Shown in pieces: positions 1 to 9,060 of a DNA stretch of 64,000 bases (its first letter is position 1; the number at the start of each line of letters is the position of its first letter). The DNA is from Synechococcus sp. CO36386bin_29 (GTDB taxonomy: Bacteria > Cyanobacteriota > Cyanobacteriia > PCC-6307 > Cyanobiaceae). The DNA lies in NCBI GenBank assembly GCA_011523835.1, contig WTFZ01000051.1, positions 1-64,000 on the forward strand. The letters are read 5' to 3'. A program made the translations under genes and the position numbers. The notes under the pieces were generated by a model that was not told the origin of the DNA, made no database searches, and was given only the letters and a program-made list of their open reading frames with translations.

Positions 1-1195
1 CCAGCAATTCGCCCCCGATCATCTCCGCTGTGCGCACAAGCCAGTTGCTGATGAGAGCCTCGAGCTGGAGCAGGGCTCTGGGATCGTCAGCAGGAAGCAG
101 CTGTCCGTCCACAAGAACGGGTTGATCCTGCACCAACGCTGCAAGCATGGTCATGGGATCGGGAAGTTCCTCGTCGCTTCGAAACAGGTCGGTCCGCTCC
201 AGCAGCTCTTCCGCGACCGGTTGCATCGTTTCCCCCAGAGGCAAGCGCACATAGCTGCCAGCCACACAGCGCAAGGCTTGCTGGCGCACTTCCGGTTGCA
301 TGGCGTTCCAGCGCGATCTCAGATCCTGCTGACTCAACTGAGCTGAGGGGGCCTCCTGGCGCAGGCGCAGCAGCACAGCGTGCAGTTGTTTGAGAAGAGC
401 CAGGAGCAGATCGCGACGCCGCTCCGGAAGCAGTCCCTCGATGGCGAGCAATTGACCGGTGCTGTTGCCCAGCCCTCCGCATACGGCGGTTTGCAGTCGC
501 TCTTCAATGGTCTCCCAGACCGCTTCGCTATTGCGGTCCCTGAGGCTGAGACTGAGGGTTTCTCCCGGCTCCGAGAGGGCAACGGCGTCATCAAGTCCCA
601 CCTGGAGAGGCCCCCAGAGCCACAGCAGCAGATTGCGGGCACTGCGCAGTTCCCGTCGGCGACCCTCCAGCAGCAGGCGCAGAAGCGACTGGTCGGGTGG
701 AGGATTCAAGAGGGCTTCGATGACCTGCAGGTCGGCACTGATCTGCTGAAGACCGCTCAGCAACAACCAACTGGCCGCACCAACGGTCTGGCCTGGGCGA
801 TTAGTTGTCGATCCATGGGATTCGATGGTGAGCACCCGGCCCCCCTGCAGGAGGCGATGGATGGCGGAACGCAGACTCTCAAGATCTGGATCCTGAAGAA
901 TCCCCTCACAGTTCAGAGCGAGAAGTTCCTGGGGATCCCGGTTGAAATCCGCTGGCAGCAGAAGAAGGATTGGAGCAGGTGTCCAGCGCTGTTGCAGTTG
1001 GAGAATCTCACGATCGAGAAGGAGTGGCTGGCTGCGGCTCGGCAGGGACCAGATCACCAGATCGGGGTGACCTTTGAGAGCATTACGGCTGCGACGGATG
1101 CTGAGAGGTGGCTCACCGGTGGAGAGCTCGGCAGCGAGGCTTTCACCGAGGAGGTCGGGAGCGAATAGGAGAATCTCCCTGGCCTGAGGGTTCAC
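1..1195 (-). CDS. DUF3685-like conserved cyanobacterial protein, 3' part beyond window edge
   Basis: Manual translation of minus strand from GTG at 1195 (VNPQAREILLFAPDLLGESLAAEL...) stays open through the parts checked; the plus-strand ORF 380..1168 here is antisense. Family call from memory of cyanobacterial DUF3685 proteins. Confidence 0.6.
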   Translation of the reverse strand, partial: MNPQAREILLFAPDLLGESLAAELSTGEPPLSIRRSRNALKGHPDLVIWSLPSRSQPLLLDREILQLQQRWTPAPILLLLPADFNRDPQELLALNCEGILQDPDLESLRSAIHRLLQGGRVLTIESHGSTTNRPGQTVGAASWLLLSGLQQISADLQVIEALLNPPPDQSLLRLLLEGRRRELRSARNLLLWLWGPLQVGLDDAVALSEPGETLSLSLRDRNSEAVWETIEERLQTAVCGGLGNSTGQLLAIEGLLPERRRDLLLALLKQLHAVLLRLRQEAPSAQLSQQDLRSRWNAMQPEVRQQALRCVAGSYVRLPLGETMQPVAEELLERTDLFRSDEELPDPMTMLAALVQDQPVLVDGQLLPADDPRALLQLEALISNWLVRTAEMIGGELL

Positions 1196-1239
1196 GGTGC
1201 TCAGCTCGATTGCCTACGGGGTCAAGGTAACGGCCCTCT

Positions 1240-1707
1240 TCAGCTTCCTCCAGTGGGTTCTGCACGACGACCACTGATCTGCAGCGTGTAGGACTCGATT
1301 CGGTACCCGGTGCGCTGTTCAATCTCCTGCAGCAGGCCGAGGGGAAGTTCAACGTCGAGATCTTCAATAGCGCCACTGTCCAGGCACGTGATGTGGCTGT
1401 GGGGGTCGTTGCGGTAGCCATAGAGCCGACCACTGGCACGATCGAGACACTCGATCACCCCGGCGCTCTGAAGAGCTTCAAGATTCTGATAAACCGAGGT
1501 GTGGCCGATGCTCCGCCCCCTTTGATTCAGTTTTTCGAAGATGTCTCTCGCACTGAGATGGCTTCCTTCGCTCCAGAGCAAGTCCAGCACCATCCGTCGC
1601 TGACGGCTCAAGCGCATGCCAAGCGTTCGACATTGCTCGAACGCTTGTTGAAGGCTCCTGTGTCTGCCTCCGTCATCAATGAGGGGTGACACGAAGGCAG
1701 ACTCCAC
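1240..1707 (-). CDS. Fur-family transcriptional regulator
   Basis: RLSRQRRMVLDLLWSEGSHLSARDIFEKLNQRGRSIGHTSVYQNLEALQSAGVIE is a Fur winged-helix; HSHITC follows. Confidence 0.85.
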   Translation of the reverse strand: MESAFVSPLIDDGGRHRSLQQAFEQCRTLGMRLSRQRRMVLDLLWSEGSHLSARDIFEKLNQRGRSIGHTSVYQNLEALQSAGVIECLDRASGRLYGYRNDPHSHITCLDSGAIEDLDVELPLGLLQEIEQRTGYRIESYTLQISGRRAEPTGGS

Positions 1708-1766
1708 TGCTGCAGTCGAAATAATTTCATTTTAAGTCCATGCTGTAAAGGGCGCATGGGATGGGA

Positions 1767-2537
1767 TCAGGCGAGATCCTGAAGCAGGTCCGACGGAAGG
1801 TCCTGAAGCCGTTCGCTGTGGAGAGCGCTGAGCGCTTCGCCCAGATCAATGCGTCCGTCGTAGAGCGCACGGCCGACGATGACGGCCTCCACCCCAAGGG
1901 GTTCCAACGCCAGCAAGGCGAGAAGATCGGCCATGCATCCCACACCACCGGAGGCAATCACGGGAACGGAACTGGCTTCAGCCATGTCCCGAAGGGCCTG
2001 GAGGTTCGGTCCCTCCAAGGTGCCGTCGGTGCTGATGTCGGTGCTGATGATGGCCGCGATGGCCGATGCGCTGAAGCGCTGAGCCAGCGCGGTGGCCTCC
2101 GTGTTGCTGTCCTCGAGCCATCCCTTGGTGGCCACCTTGCCGTGGCGAGCGTCGATGCCCACCACAACCCTTCCGGGATGGCGATCGGCCAGATCCACCA
2201 CCAGCTGGGGCTGCTCCAGCGCCACGGTGCCGAGGATCACCCTGTCGAGACCACAGGACAGCAAGGTGTCCGCCCGTTCCGCCGTGCGCACACCTCCACC
2301 GAGTTGCACGGGAATCGTGAGGGCGGACGTGATCGCACGGATGGCACTGTCGTTGGCTGGTTCCCCACTGCGGGCTCCATCAAGATCGACCAGATGCAGT
2401 CGCTCCGCACCCTGGTCCTGCCATTGCATGGCCTGGGCCACAGGGTCGTCATTGAAGCGTGTGACCTTGTCGTAATCACCTTGGTGAAGACGGACGCAGC
2501 TGCCCCCCAGCAGATCGATGGCGGGAATGATCTGCAT
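1767..2537 (-). CDS. hisA: Phosphoribosylformimino-5-aminoimidazole carboxamide ribotide isomerase HisA
   Basis: MQIIPAIDLLGGSCVRLHQGDYDKVT...DLDGARSGEP...VQLGGGVRT...VIASGGVG; start moved from ORF start 2591 to MQIIPAIDL. Confidence 0.95.
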   Translation of the reverse strand: MQIIPAIDLLGGSCVRLHQGDYDKVTRFNDDPVAQAMQWQDQGAERLHLVDLDGARSGEPANDSAIRAITSALTIPVQLGGGVRTAERADTLLSCGLDRVILGTVALEQPQLVVDLADRHPGRVVVGIDARHGKVATKGWLEDSNTEATALAQRFSASAIAAIISTDISTDGTLEGPNLQALRDMAEASSVPVIASGGVGCMADLLALLALEPLGVEAVIVGRALYDGRIDLGEALSALHSERLQDLPSDLLQDLA

Positions 2538-2616
2538 GGTCGACGTGGGGAACAACCCCCATCCTGCATGTCTGGGTTGAGCACGCTTCAATGGCTGCCG
2601 ATCCGCTGGACTGACT

Positions 2617-3540
2617 GTGCAAATCCTGTTGATGGGTGGGACCCGCTTCGTTGGGAAACCCCTCGTGAGCCGCCTTCTGCAACAGGGTCACCAGCTCACC
2701 CTGTTCACCCGTGGCCGGCAACCCCTGCCGGACGGAGTCGAGTCCTGTGTTGGTGATCGCCAGGACGACTCCGCCCTGGAGCAGCTACGGGGCCGCAGCT
2801 TCGAGGTGGTGATCGACAGCTCCGGTCGGACACTGGCTGATAGCCAAAAGGTGATTGAACGGACCGGAGCTCCCTCCCATCGTTTCCTCTATGTCAGCTC
2901 TGCCGGGGTTTACGCCGGCAGCGACACCTGGCCACTGGATGAGCAGAGCCCCCTGGATCCGCAGAGTCGTCATGCCGGCAAGGCTGAAACCGAAGCTTGG
3001 CTGATGCGTGAGGGGATTCCATTCACGAGTTTCAGGCCCACCTACATCGTTGGACCTGGTAATTACAACCCAGTAGAGCGTTGGTTCTTCGATCGCATCG
3101 TGAACGAGCGCCCGGTTCCGCTCCCTGGCGATGGAACCACGATCACCCAGGTTGGCCATGTGGAGGATCTGGCTGAGGCCATGGCCCGCAGTCTTGAGGT
3201 GGATGCCGCCTGCAACCGCATCTACAACTGTTCGTCGCATCGCGGAATCACTTTTCGAGGCCTGATTGCTGCAGCCGCCAAGGCCTGTGGCCGCGAGCTC
3301 GCTGACCTGGATCTGCGATCGTTCGATCCCAGTGGTCTGGATCCGAAAGCTCGCAAGGCGTTCCCCCTGCGTCTCAGTCACTTTCTGACCGATGTCTCCA
3401 GGGTTGAGCGCGAATTGGCCTGGATGCCCCGTTTTGATGCTGCTACGGCGATGGCGGACAGTTTTCAACGGGATTACCAGCTGAGCCCCACGCCCAATCC
3501 CGATTTCAGCGCTGACGAGGCACTGTTTTCCCAGGGTTGA
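2617..3540 (+). CDS. NAD-dependent epimerase/dehydratase family protein (CSP41-like)
   Basis: MQILLMGGTRFVGKPLVSRLLQQGHQLTLFTRG Rossmann motif, FLYVSSAGVYAGS, FRPTYIVGPGNY. Confidence 0.85.
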   Translation: MQILLMGGTRFVGKPLVSRLLQQGHQLTLFTRGRQPLPDGVESCVGDRQDDSALEQLRGRSFEVVIDSSGRTLADSQKVIERTGAPSHRFLYVSSAGVYAGSDTWPLDEQSPLDPQSRHAGKAETEAWLMREGIPFTSFRPTYIVGPGNYNPVERWFFDRIVNERPVPLPGDGTTITQVGHVEDLAEAMARSLEVDAACNRIYNCSSHRGITFRGLIAAAAKACGRELADLDLRSFDPSGLDPKARKAFPLRLSHFLTDVSRVERELAWMPRFDAATAMADSFQRDYQLSPTPNPDFSADEALFSQG

Positions 3541-4054
3541 TGTAAGCCAGCCCAGACCAGAGGGCCAGCCCAAGGGCTGGCCAATACAGGCTCCAGCCCA
3601 GCTGATGCAAGCCCACAACCACTGAACCGGCCCCCCAAGTTGGTGGCCAGATCAGTAGAAACAGGCTCAGGAACTGCAGGGTGGTTTTTGTTTTGCCAAG
3701 CCAGGATGCCGGAGCTCCGCTCTGACTTGCTGAGCGCCAACCGGAAATCAGTAGTTCCCTGGCCAGCAGTAGCCAGACCGACCAAAGGGGCAGCACCTGC
3801 TCGGTGGCCAACCAGATCAAGGGGGCACTGATCAGCAGTTTGTCCGCCAGGGGATCGAGCCTGGCTCCCCAGCTGCTGCCACCGTCAGCTTTGCGGGCCA
3901 TCCAGCCATCAGCCCAGTCGGTGAAGGCACCGAGGAGGAGCAGGATCCATGCCGTGGAGAACTGTTCGCAGGCAAGAGCCAGCAGCACGGGGGCTCCGAG
4001 AACGGCACGGAGGAGGGTGAGTCGATCCGCCCAGGATCGCCAGGGAGAGACCAA
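3506..4054 (-). CDS. pgsA: CDP-diacylglycerol-glycerol-3-phosphate 3-phosphatidyltransferase
   Basis: CDP-alcohol phosphatidyltransferase motif DWADGWMARKADGGSSWGARLDPLADKLL. Confidence 0.9.
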   Translation of the reverse strand: MVSPWRSWADRLTLLRAVLGAPVLLALACEQFSTAWILLLLGAFTDWADGWMARKADGGSSWGARLDPLADKLLISAPLIWLATEQVLPLWSVWLLLARELLISGWRSASQSGAPASWLGKTKTTLQFLSLFLLIWPPTWGAGSVVVGLHQLGWSLYWPALGLALWSGLAYINPGKTVPRQR

Positions 4055-4085
4055 GGCTCAGAATGCGTGCAGTTGATCAGGTCCC

Positions 4086-4556
4086 ATGGTGCTCCAGCAG
4101 ACGGTCGGGGAGGTGATGTCCGCTCCGGTGCTGACCGTCACTCCAGATACGCCTCTGAAGGATGCCGTGACCCTGTTGAGCGATCACCACATCAGTGGCG
4201 TGCCCGTCGTCGGAGACGACGGCACGCTTGTGGGTGAACTCACCGAACAGAACCTGATGGTGCGGGAGAGCGGAGTGGATGCCGGGCCCTACGTGATGCT
4301 TCTCGACAGCGTGATCTACCTGCGCAATCCGCTCAACTGGGACAAGCAGGTTCACCAGGTTCTGGGTAACACGGTGGCTGATCTCATGAGTCGTGATAGC
4401 CATTCCTGTGCACAGTCCCTGGCTCTACCGAAGGCGGCGTCGATGCTCCACGAGAAAGGAACGCAGCGATTGATCGTGATCGATGACGAGCGCCGGCCCG
4501 TTGGCATGCTCACCCGCGGTGATGTGGTGAGAGCCTTGGCGTCCGCCCAGCCCTAG
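4086..4556 (+). CDS. CBS-domain protein
   Basis: Two CBS repeats: VGEVMSAPVLTVTPDTPLKDAVTLLSDHHISGVPVVGDDG and VADLMSRDSHSC...GTQRLIVIDDERRPVGMLTRGDVV. Confidence 0.85.
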   Translation: MVLQQTVGEVMSAPVLTVTPDTPLKDAVTLLSDHHISGVPVVGDDGTLVGELTEQNLMVRESGVDAGPYVMLLDSVIYLRNPLNWDKQVHQVLGNTVADLMSRDSHSCAQSLALPKAASMLHEKGTQRLIVIDDERRPVGMLTRGDVVRALASAQP

Positions 4557-5749
4557 CGCTTGGCCAGGGGCTGGATGCGGATGGCAATCGGCTTGATCAG
4601 CCTGAACTCCACCATGTCGCCAACCCTCAGGTCAGCGAACACGTCCTCTTCGAGTTCAGGACGGATATCGAGTTTGTGAATCTTTCCGAGTGGGCCGCGC
4701 AGAGTGACTTTGTGATCGGTGCGCGACAGCCGAACGACTTCTGCGGTTCCGGTTGCCATGGCGACCCGAGTCCCTGAGGGGAGTGGACCGAAGCCATCGC
4801 CGAGACGGCGGTCTTCCCGCTGGAAGCTGAGCGTGGTCTGGTTCGAGGGCCTGAGATCCACCACCAGACCCTGGAGAAGATCGATGGAGACCTGATCTCC
4901 AGGTTTGAGGCCCGCTGCTGTGGGATCGATGGCACTGGTGAGCAGGCTGGTGTGACCCTGGGCGCCCTTCACCTCGAGTACTTTCTGTCCCGGAATGATT
5001 CTTTGAATCGTGGCCTGCAGCTGAGCCAGTTCGAAGGCTTCTAGCAGTTCGCTCTTGAGGGCCGCGCCGTCATCGATCACGGTGCTGACCATCGGCGCCT
5101 GACCGTTCACTCTGTAACTCTGGGCCGCGGCTTGCGACGCAGGAAGTTTGCGCACATCGATGGCCAGGGGCTGGATCAGCCGGAAGTTCACGGTGTCTCC
5201 AACCTTGAGGCGGTCGAAGGGATTCACTCCTGGTGTGGGAACCACATCGAGGTTGTTGATCCCGCCGAGAGGTCCCATCAAATCGATGGAGTTGTCCTTG
5301 GCATCAATGCGGATCACCCGGCCGGTCCCCGAAGCCAGGGCCACGCGCATTCCCTGTTTGAGCTTGCCCATGTCCATGGGCAGGATGATGTCTTCGCGGT
5401 TGAAGCTCAAATCTCTGCTGGAACTGGGTTCCAGCTCAACGACAAGGCCATCGAGGATGGAGAGGCTGACTTCATCCCCCGCCTTCAGACCTAGGGGCGC
5501 GAGATCCATGCCCACCGTCAGAATCTCTTTGTGACCATGAGGATCGATCACTTCGATCACTTTTTCTGCGGGCAGCGCCGTTGTGACCGTGGCCCGCATT
5601 TCTGTGACTTCAAACGCAGCCAGCTCTTCGGGTGAGAACCCCGCGTAGGCTCCGGGAGCGATCAAAGCCGTGAGTCCAAGGCTGGCACCAATCACACCCC
5701 GCAAGGGTCCGCAGCGGAGCAGAGATCGGAGAGCGGAAGTGGGGGACAC
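4553..5749 (-). CDS. Conserved exported protein with two tandem homologous domains
   Basis: ORF continues to 5995 but GTG at 5749 followed by hydrophobic leader (VSPTSALRSLLRCGPLRGVIGASLGLTALIAPGAYAGFS) avoids overlap with the divergent gene at 5826. Two halves align by eye. Confidence 0.7.
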   Translation of the reverse strand: MSPTSALRSLLRCGPLRGVIGASLGLTALIAPGAYAGFSPEELAAFEVTEMRATVTTALPAEKVIEVIDPHGHKEILTVGMDLAPLGLKAGDEVSLSILDGLVVELEPSSSRDLSFNREDIILPMDMGKLKQGMRVALASGTGRVIRIDAKDNSIDLMGPLGGINNLDVVPTPGVNPFDRLKVGDTVNFRLIQPLAIDVRKLPASQAAAQSYRVNGQAPMVSTVIDDGAALKSELLEAFELAQLQATIQRIIPGQKVLEVKGAQGHTSLLTSAIDPTAAGLKPGDQVSIDLLQGLVVDLRPSNQTTLSFQREDRRLGDGFGPLPSGTRVAMATGTAEVVRLSRTDHKVTLRGPLGKIHKLDIRPELEEDVFADLRVGDMVEFRLIKPIAIRIQPLAKR

Positions 5750-5825
5750 GGAAGGCGGTGGTAAGTGGGGTGACGCTAGCCCGACCCGATCTGGGTCACA
5801 ATGACGCGCAAACGCGTGTTCCGTC

Positions 5826-6299
5826 ATGTCCATCCCTTCCTGGCGTATCGCCCTGCCGGCGGGATTGGCCCTGTTGTCGTTGGGATTGGCTCCGATGCAG
5901 GCTCGGGCGGAAAAAACCATTGAGATCAGTCTCAAGCAGAGGTATCTCACGCTTCTCGACAACGGCAAAGTCGTGGAGCGCTTCCCCGTTGCCATCGGGG
6001 CTCCGGAATCACCAACCCCCGCTGGCAGTTACGCGATCACACGCAAAGAAGAAGCTCCCGTCTATCACAAGGGCGGAAAGGTCATCGCACCCGGTCCTAA
6101 GAATCCGGTTGGCGTTCGCTACATGGCCTACTTCCAGATCGGATCCGGCGAATATGCGATTCACGGCACAGCCTGGCCGAGCTGGGTCAAGCTGAGGGCC
6201 GCCGTCAGCCTGGGATGCATCCGCATGCTTAACAAGGACGTTGTCACGCTTTTCAAGCAAGTGGATGTCGGCACTCCCGTCGTTGTTACCGCCAACTGA
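5826..6299 (+). CDS. L,D-transpeptidase (YkuD family), exported
   Basis: Signal peptide; IEISLKQRYLTLLDNGKVVERFPVAIGAPESPTPAGSYAI; YAIHGTAWPSWVKLRAAVSLGCIRM active-site motif. Confidence 0.9.
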   Translation: MSIPSWRIALPAGLALLSLGLAPMQARAEKTIEISLKQRYLTLLDNGKVVERFPVAIGAPESPTPAGSYAITRKEEAPVYHKGGKVIAPGPKNPVGVRYMAYFQIGSGEYAIHGTAWPSWVKLRAAVSLGCIRMLNKDVVTLFKQVDVGTPVVVTAN

Positions 6300-6316
6300 A
6301 CGTCAGCTATTCAGTC

Positions 6317-6598
6317 ATGTTCAAGCGTTTGTCTCCCTCCGTCTGTGTCGCGGCACTGGTTGCCTTTGCCACGTCGATGACCCTGGCCTCCCCGATGCGT
6401 GAAATGCCAGAGCAGAAATTTCTCGATCAGGTCGAAAGTCCCGGTCACGTTCTGATCACTGCCAAAGGTGTGGAGGCGGTGAATGCCGAAGCTCGGCGCC
6501 AAGGACTGCGTTTCCCTGCGATCGGCTACTGGTCGCCAGACAATGTGTGCTTCTCCAAGCCCCCACGCGGCGACTGCAACGCCATCTTCCGTCGCTGA
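6317..6598 (+). CDS. Small exported protein of unknown function
   Basis: 93-aa ORF with signal peptide-like N-terminus, downstream of L,D-transpeptidase on same strand. Confidence 0.55.
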   Translation: MFKRLSPSVCVAALVAFATSMTLASPMREMPEQKFLDQVESPGHVLITAKGVEAVNAEARRQGLRFPAIGYWSPDNVCFSKPPRGDCNAIFRR

Positions 6599-6600
6599 TC

Positions 6601-8016
6601 TCAGGGCAGAGGAGGGGGAAGAAACGGCGGGGGCGGTGCTCCGATCAACAGACGTTCGGGTTCGTCGGGCGGCTCCGGGTCGACAGCTTCAACGATTGGC
6701 TCCATGGGGGGGAGGATCACTTCCGATGGAGCCAGATCCGGAGGCAAGGTGGGCTCAAACGGAGGAAGTGCTGGGTCTTGCGGCACTGTGAGATCGTCTC
6801 CAGCGGGTTGTTCGAGCAGAACCAGCGGGTCGGCGGTGATCGGCGGCTCAGGGAGTGGAGCCCGATCCCGGAGTTCCGGACTGTCGGGTGATTCAGGGGT
6901 GTTGTCCCTGATCAACGGTTTTGGGGGCCAGATCATCCGGGCAATGGGTTCGACACCTTGCTCCATCACCCGGTTGAGTCCAGCGAGTGCCCTGTCGGCA
7001 AGACGTGTGCCAAACATCTGGACGCAGTCCAACGGACCTTTGCAGGATGCCTGAAACTGCAGTCGCTCAGACAGGTTGGCGGTCAGACCTCCCCGCAGCT
7101 GGTTCCGTCGCTCACTCAGGCGTAGGAGATAAGGGACGTGCACAAAACTTGTGGCTCCCCCGCTGATCCAGTTGGCATCTTCCTCAGTGAAACCCTTGAT
7201 TCCAGGGATGATCAAGCGGCTTTTCGAGGCATGGTCCGGCATGTAGGCCGCAACGAGTCCCCGCCGTCGCGCCAGTTCCTTGGTCTGCTCGAGGGTGAGG
7301 CCGTCCTTGCTCATCAGCATTTCCAACCGTCCATCACTGCGCAGCCCGTAGATCATCCGGATCCGCGGCAGGTAATACCGAATTCTCTGCCCCATGCTGA
7401 TGCTGTAAGCACCCTTGTAAGTCTCGGGAGGACGCTCGAGGTCGTTGTAAATGCTGTGCAGACCACCGACGAACATGTCGTAGGTCGACTCGCGTTCAGG
7501 GGTGAGTTCCCCGAAGCCGAAATCAACAAGTCCGTCGCTTCGGATCCCCACAAAGGCCCTTTGCCTGGCAGCGGTGCGGTTGCGACCACGCCAGATGCGT
7601 TGGCCGAATTTCAGATCCCCAAGGGGTACGGTGATTTCCTTCCCGGCGTTGTCGACATGTCTCTCGTACATCGGTCCGGAGACATAAGCCAGAGCAGATG
7701 AATCCTCATAGGCATCCTGTTCGCGATCCCATCCCTCGAGCAGCCCCAACCTCACTTTGCGCGGGTCGAAATCAAGGGCGTAGACCTCATCATCGGGTTC
7801 GTACCTGAAGGTCCCGAGCGCATCACCCTCGAGTTCCTGCTCTGTCGGGGGTTTGGCTTCAGGCTCTGGTGTTCCCGGTGCGAGCACCAGCAATCCTGCA
7901 AAGACGACGACTGGAAATCCCAGAACCAACCAGCGTTTGCGCAAGCCCGAACCTTTTCGTCGCCGTGGACGCTTCCGACGCCCCTGGCCGGTCGCGGGCG
8001 CAGGCTTCCTCTTCAC
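6601..8016 (-). CDS. Conserved membrane-anchored protein with proline-rich C-terminus
   Basis: Long ORF; GTG at 8016 overlaps TGA of upstream gene (GTGA). Basic N-terminus KRKPAPATGQGRRKRPRRRKGSGLRKRW, one TM, C-terminal Pro-rich tail. Confidence 0.7.
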   Translation of the reverse strand: MKRKPAPATGQGRRKRPRRRKGSGLRKRWLVLGFPVVVFAGLLVLAPGTPEPEAKPPTEQELEGDALGTFRYEPDDEVYALDFDPRKVRLGLLEGWDREQDAYEDSSALAYVSGPMYERHVDNAGKEITVPLGDLKFGQRIWRGRNRTAARQRAFVGIRSDGLVDFGFGELTPERESTYDMFVGGLHSIYNDLERPPETYKGAYSISMGQRIRYYLPRIRMIYGLRSDGRLEMLMSKDGLTLEQTKELARRRGLVAAYMPDHASKSRLIIPGIKGFTEEDANWISGGATSFVHVPYLLRLSERRNQLRGGLTANLSERLQFQASCKGPLDCVQMFGTRLADRALAGLNRVMEQGVEPIARMIWPPKPLIRDNTPESPDSPELRDRAPLPEPPITADPLVLLEQPAGDDLTVPQDPALPPFEPTLPPDLAPSEVILPPMEPIVEAVDPEPPDEPERLLIGAPPPPFLPPPLP

Positions 8017-8735
8017 CGGGCTTGGCGTCGCTGTTCTGGTTGGGGTTCGGGAATGAGCCACGGAACAATGGCGCCCTCGGCCACCAGCCATTTGCGGTAA
8101 CGGTGACCGCAGTCATGCCCTCCCGTCAACTCTCCGAAGGCAGGAATCAGCATTCGCTGCTCGTGATCGTCGTAGGCGAAACAGGGAAGCCGCAAGCGAT
8201 CGGAGCCTTGGCGAAGGGTTGCTGCAGGATGAATATGGCCGCAAAGATTGAGTAGATCGACAGCGGTTGGGCCGTTTTCCGGTTCGTGGCTTAACCAGAG
8301 ACCACCCAGACGGAATGAAGCCTGTCGGGGAAGCACTGCCAATCGAAGATCTCTGTCGTGGTTGCCTCCAACCAGGAGGACATCGGTCTTCAGACGTTCG
8401 GACAGAGTGTCGAGGTCATGCATCAACCGGGGAGTGAGTCCCTGTCGACCGTGGATCAGATCACCGAGGATGATCAGACGCCTTGGCCTGTAACGGGTGC
8501 AGATCCGTTCCAGCCGTTGCAACGTGCCTCGGTCTTCATCGCTCGGTAGAGGAATGCCGAAGGACTGAAACACCTCGGCTTTGCCGAGATGGAGATCCGC
8601 CACCAGAAGATCCTCGCTTGCTTGTCTCCAGATGCCCTTTTCCGGTAGGAGCACCAGCTGTTCTTCACGCCAACGCCAGCTGAACCCTCCCGCCGGGATC
8701 CCTGAATCCGCTTCTGTAGCGCTGATGGCAGCCAA
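8013..8735 (-). CDS. pdeM: Ligase-associated DNA damage response endonuclease PdeM-like metallophosphoesterase
   Basis: DLLVADLHLGKAEVFQSFGIPLPSDED, LIILGDLIHGR, VLLVGGNHDRDL, LSHEPENGPTAVDLLNLCGHIHPA. Confidence 0.8.
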   Translation of the reverse strand: MAAISATEADSGIPAGGFSWRWREEQLVLLPEKGIWRQASEDLLVADLHLGKAEVFQSFGIPLPSDEDRGTLQRLERICTRYRPRRLIILGDLIHGRQGLTPRLMHDLDTLSERLKTDVLLVGGNHDRDLRLAVLPRQASFRLGGLWLSHEPENGPTAVDLLNLCGHIHPAATLRQGSDRLRLPCFAYDDHEQRMLIPAFGELTGGHDCGHRYRKWLVAEGAIVPWLIPEPQPEQRRQAR

Positions 8736-8780
8736 TCAACCCCTCCATCAATCATTTTCATCCCATTCTGGATCGGTTGA

Positions 8781-8969
8781 ATGTCTCGCGCTTCCCAATC
8801 CCTTGCTCCTGCTGGTGAAACCTTGTATTGGCTGAAGAGGCGCCTTCTGTCTCTCGAGCGACAGGAGCGTTTTGAATGTGCCTACGCCCTGAGGATGGAG
8901 GTGGCGGAGTGGATTCTTGGTGCTGAAGATGGCAACCTCAGAGTTCCCCGCTTTATCGAGCCTCAATGA
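8781..8969 (+). CDS. Small conserved hypothetical protein
   Basis: 62-aa ORF, MSRASQSLAPAGETLYWLKRRLLSLERQERFECAYALRMEVAEWILGAEDG...; charged, single clean ORF. Confidence 0.5.
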   Translation: MSRASQSLAPAGETLYWLKRRLLSLERQERFECAYALRMEVAEWILGAEDGNLRVPRFIEPQ

Positions 8970-9049
8970 CACTCGCACTGCTGTTGGCTTTGCTCGGTTC
9001 GCTGGTTGCCATGGGCTTCATTGTGAAACGGCTTGAGAGCAATGGTTGA
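8966..9049 (+). CDS. Candidate 27-aa single-TM small protein
   Basis: ATGA overlap with preceding stop; translates MTLALLLALLGSLVAMGFIVKRLESNG. Confidence 0.4.
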   Translation: MTLALLLALLGSLVAMGFIVKRLESNG

Positions 9050-9060
9050 GGGGTGCGAGC

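Noticed and set aside
380-1168. 262-aa plus-strand ORF
   Set aside because: Antisense to a minus-strand coding frame with sensible hydrophobic/helical protein; composition of the plus ORF is Q-rich and unfamily-like.
1761-2756. 331-aa plus-strand ORF
   Set aside because: Antisense to hisA.
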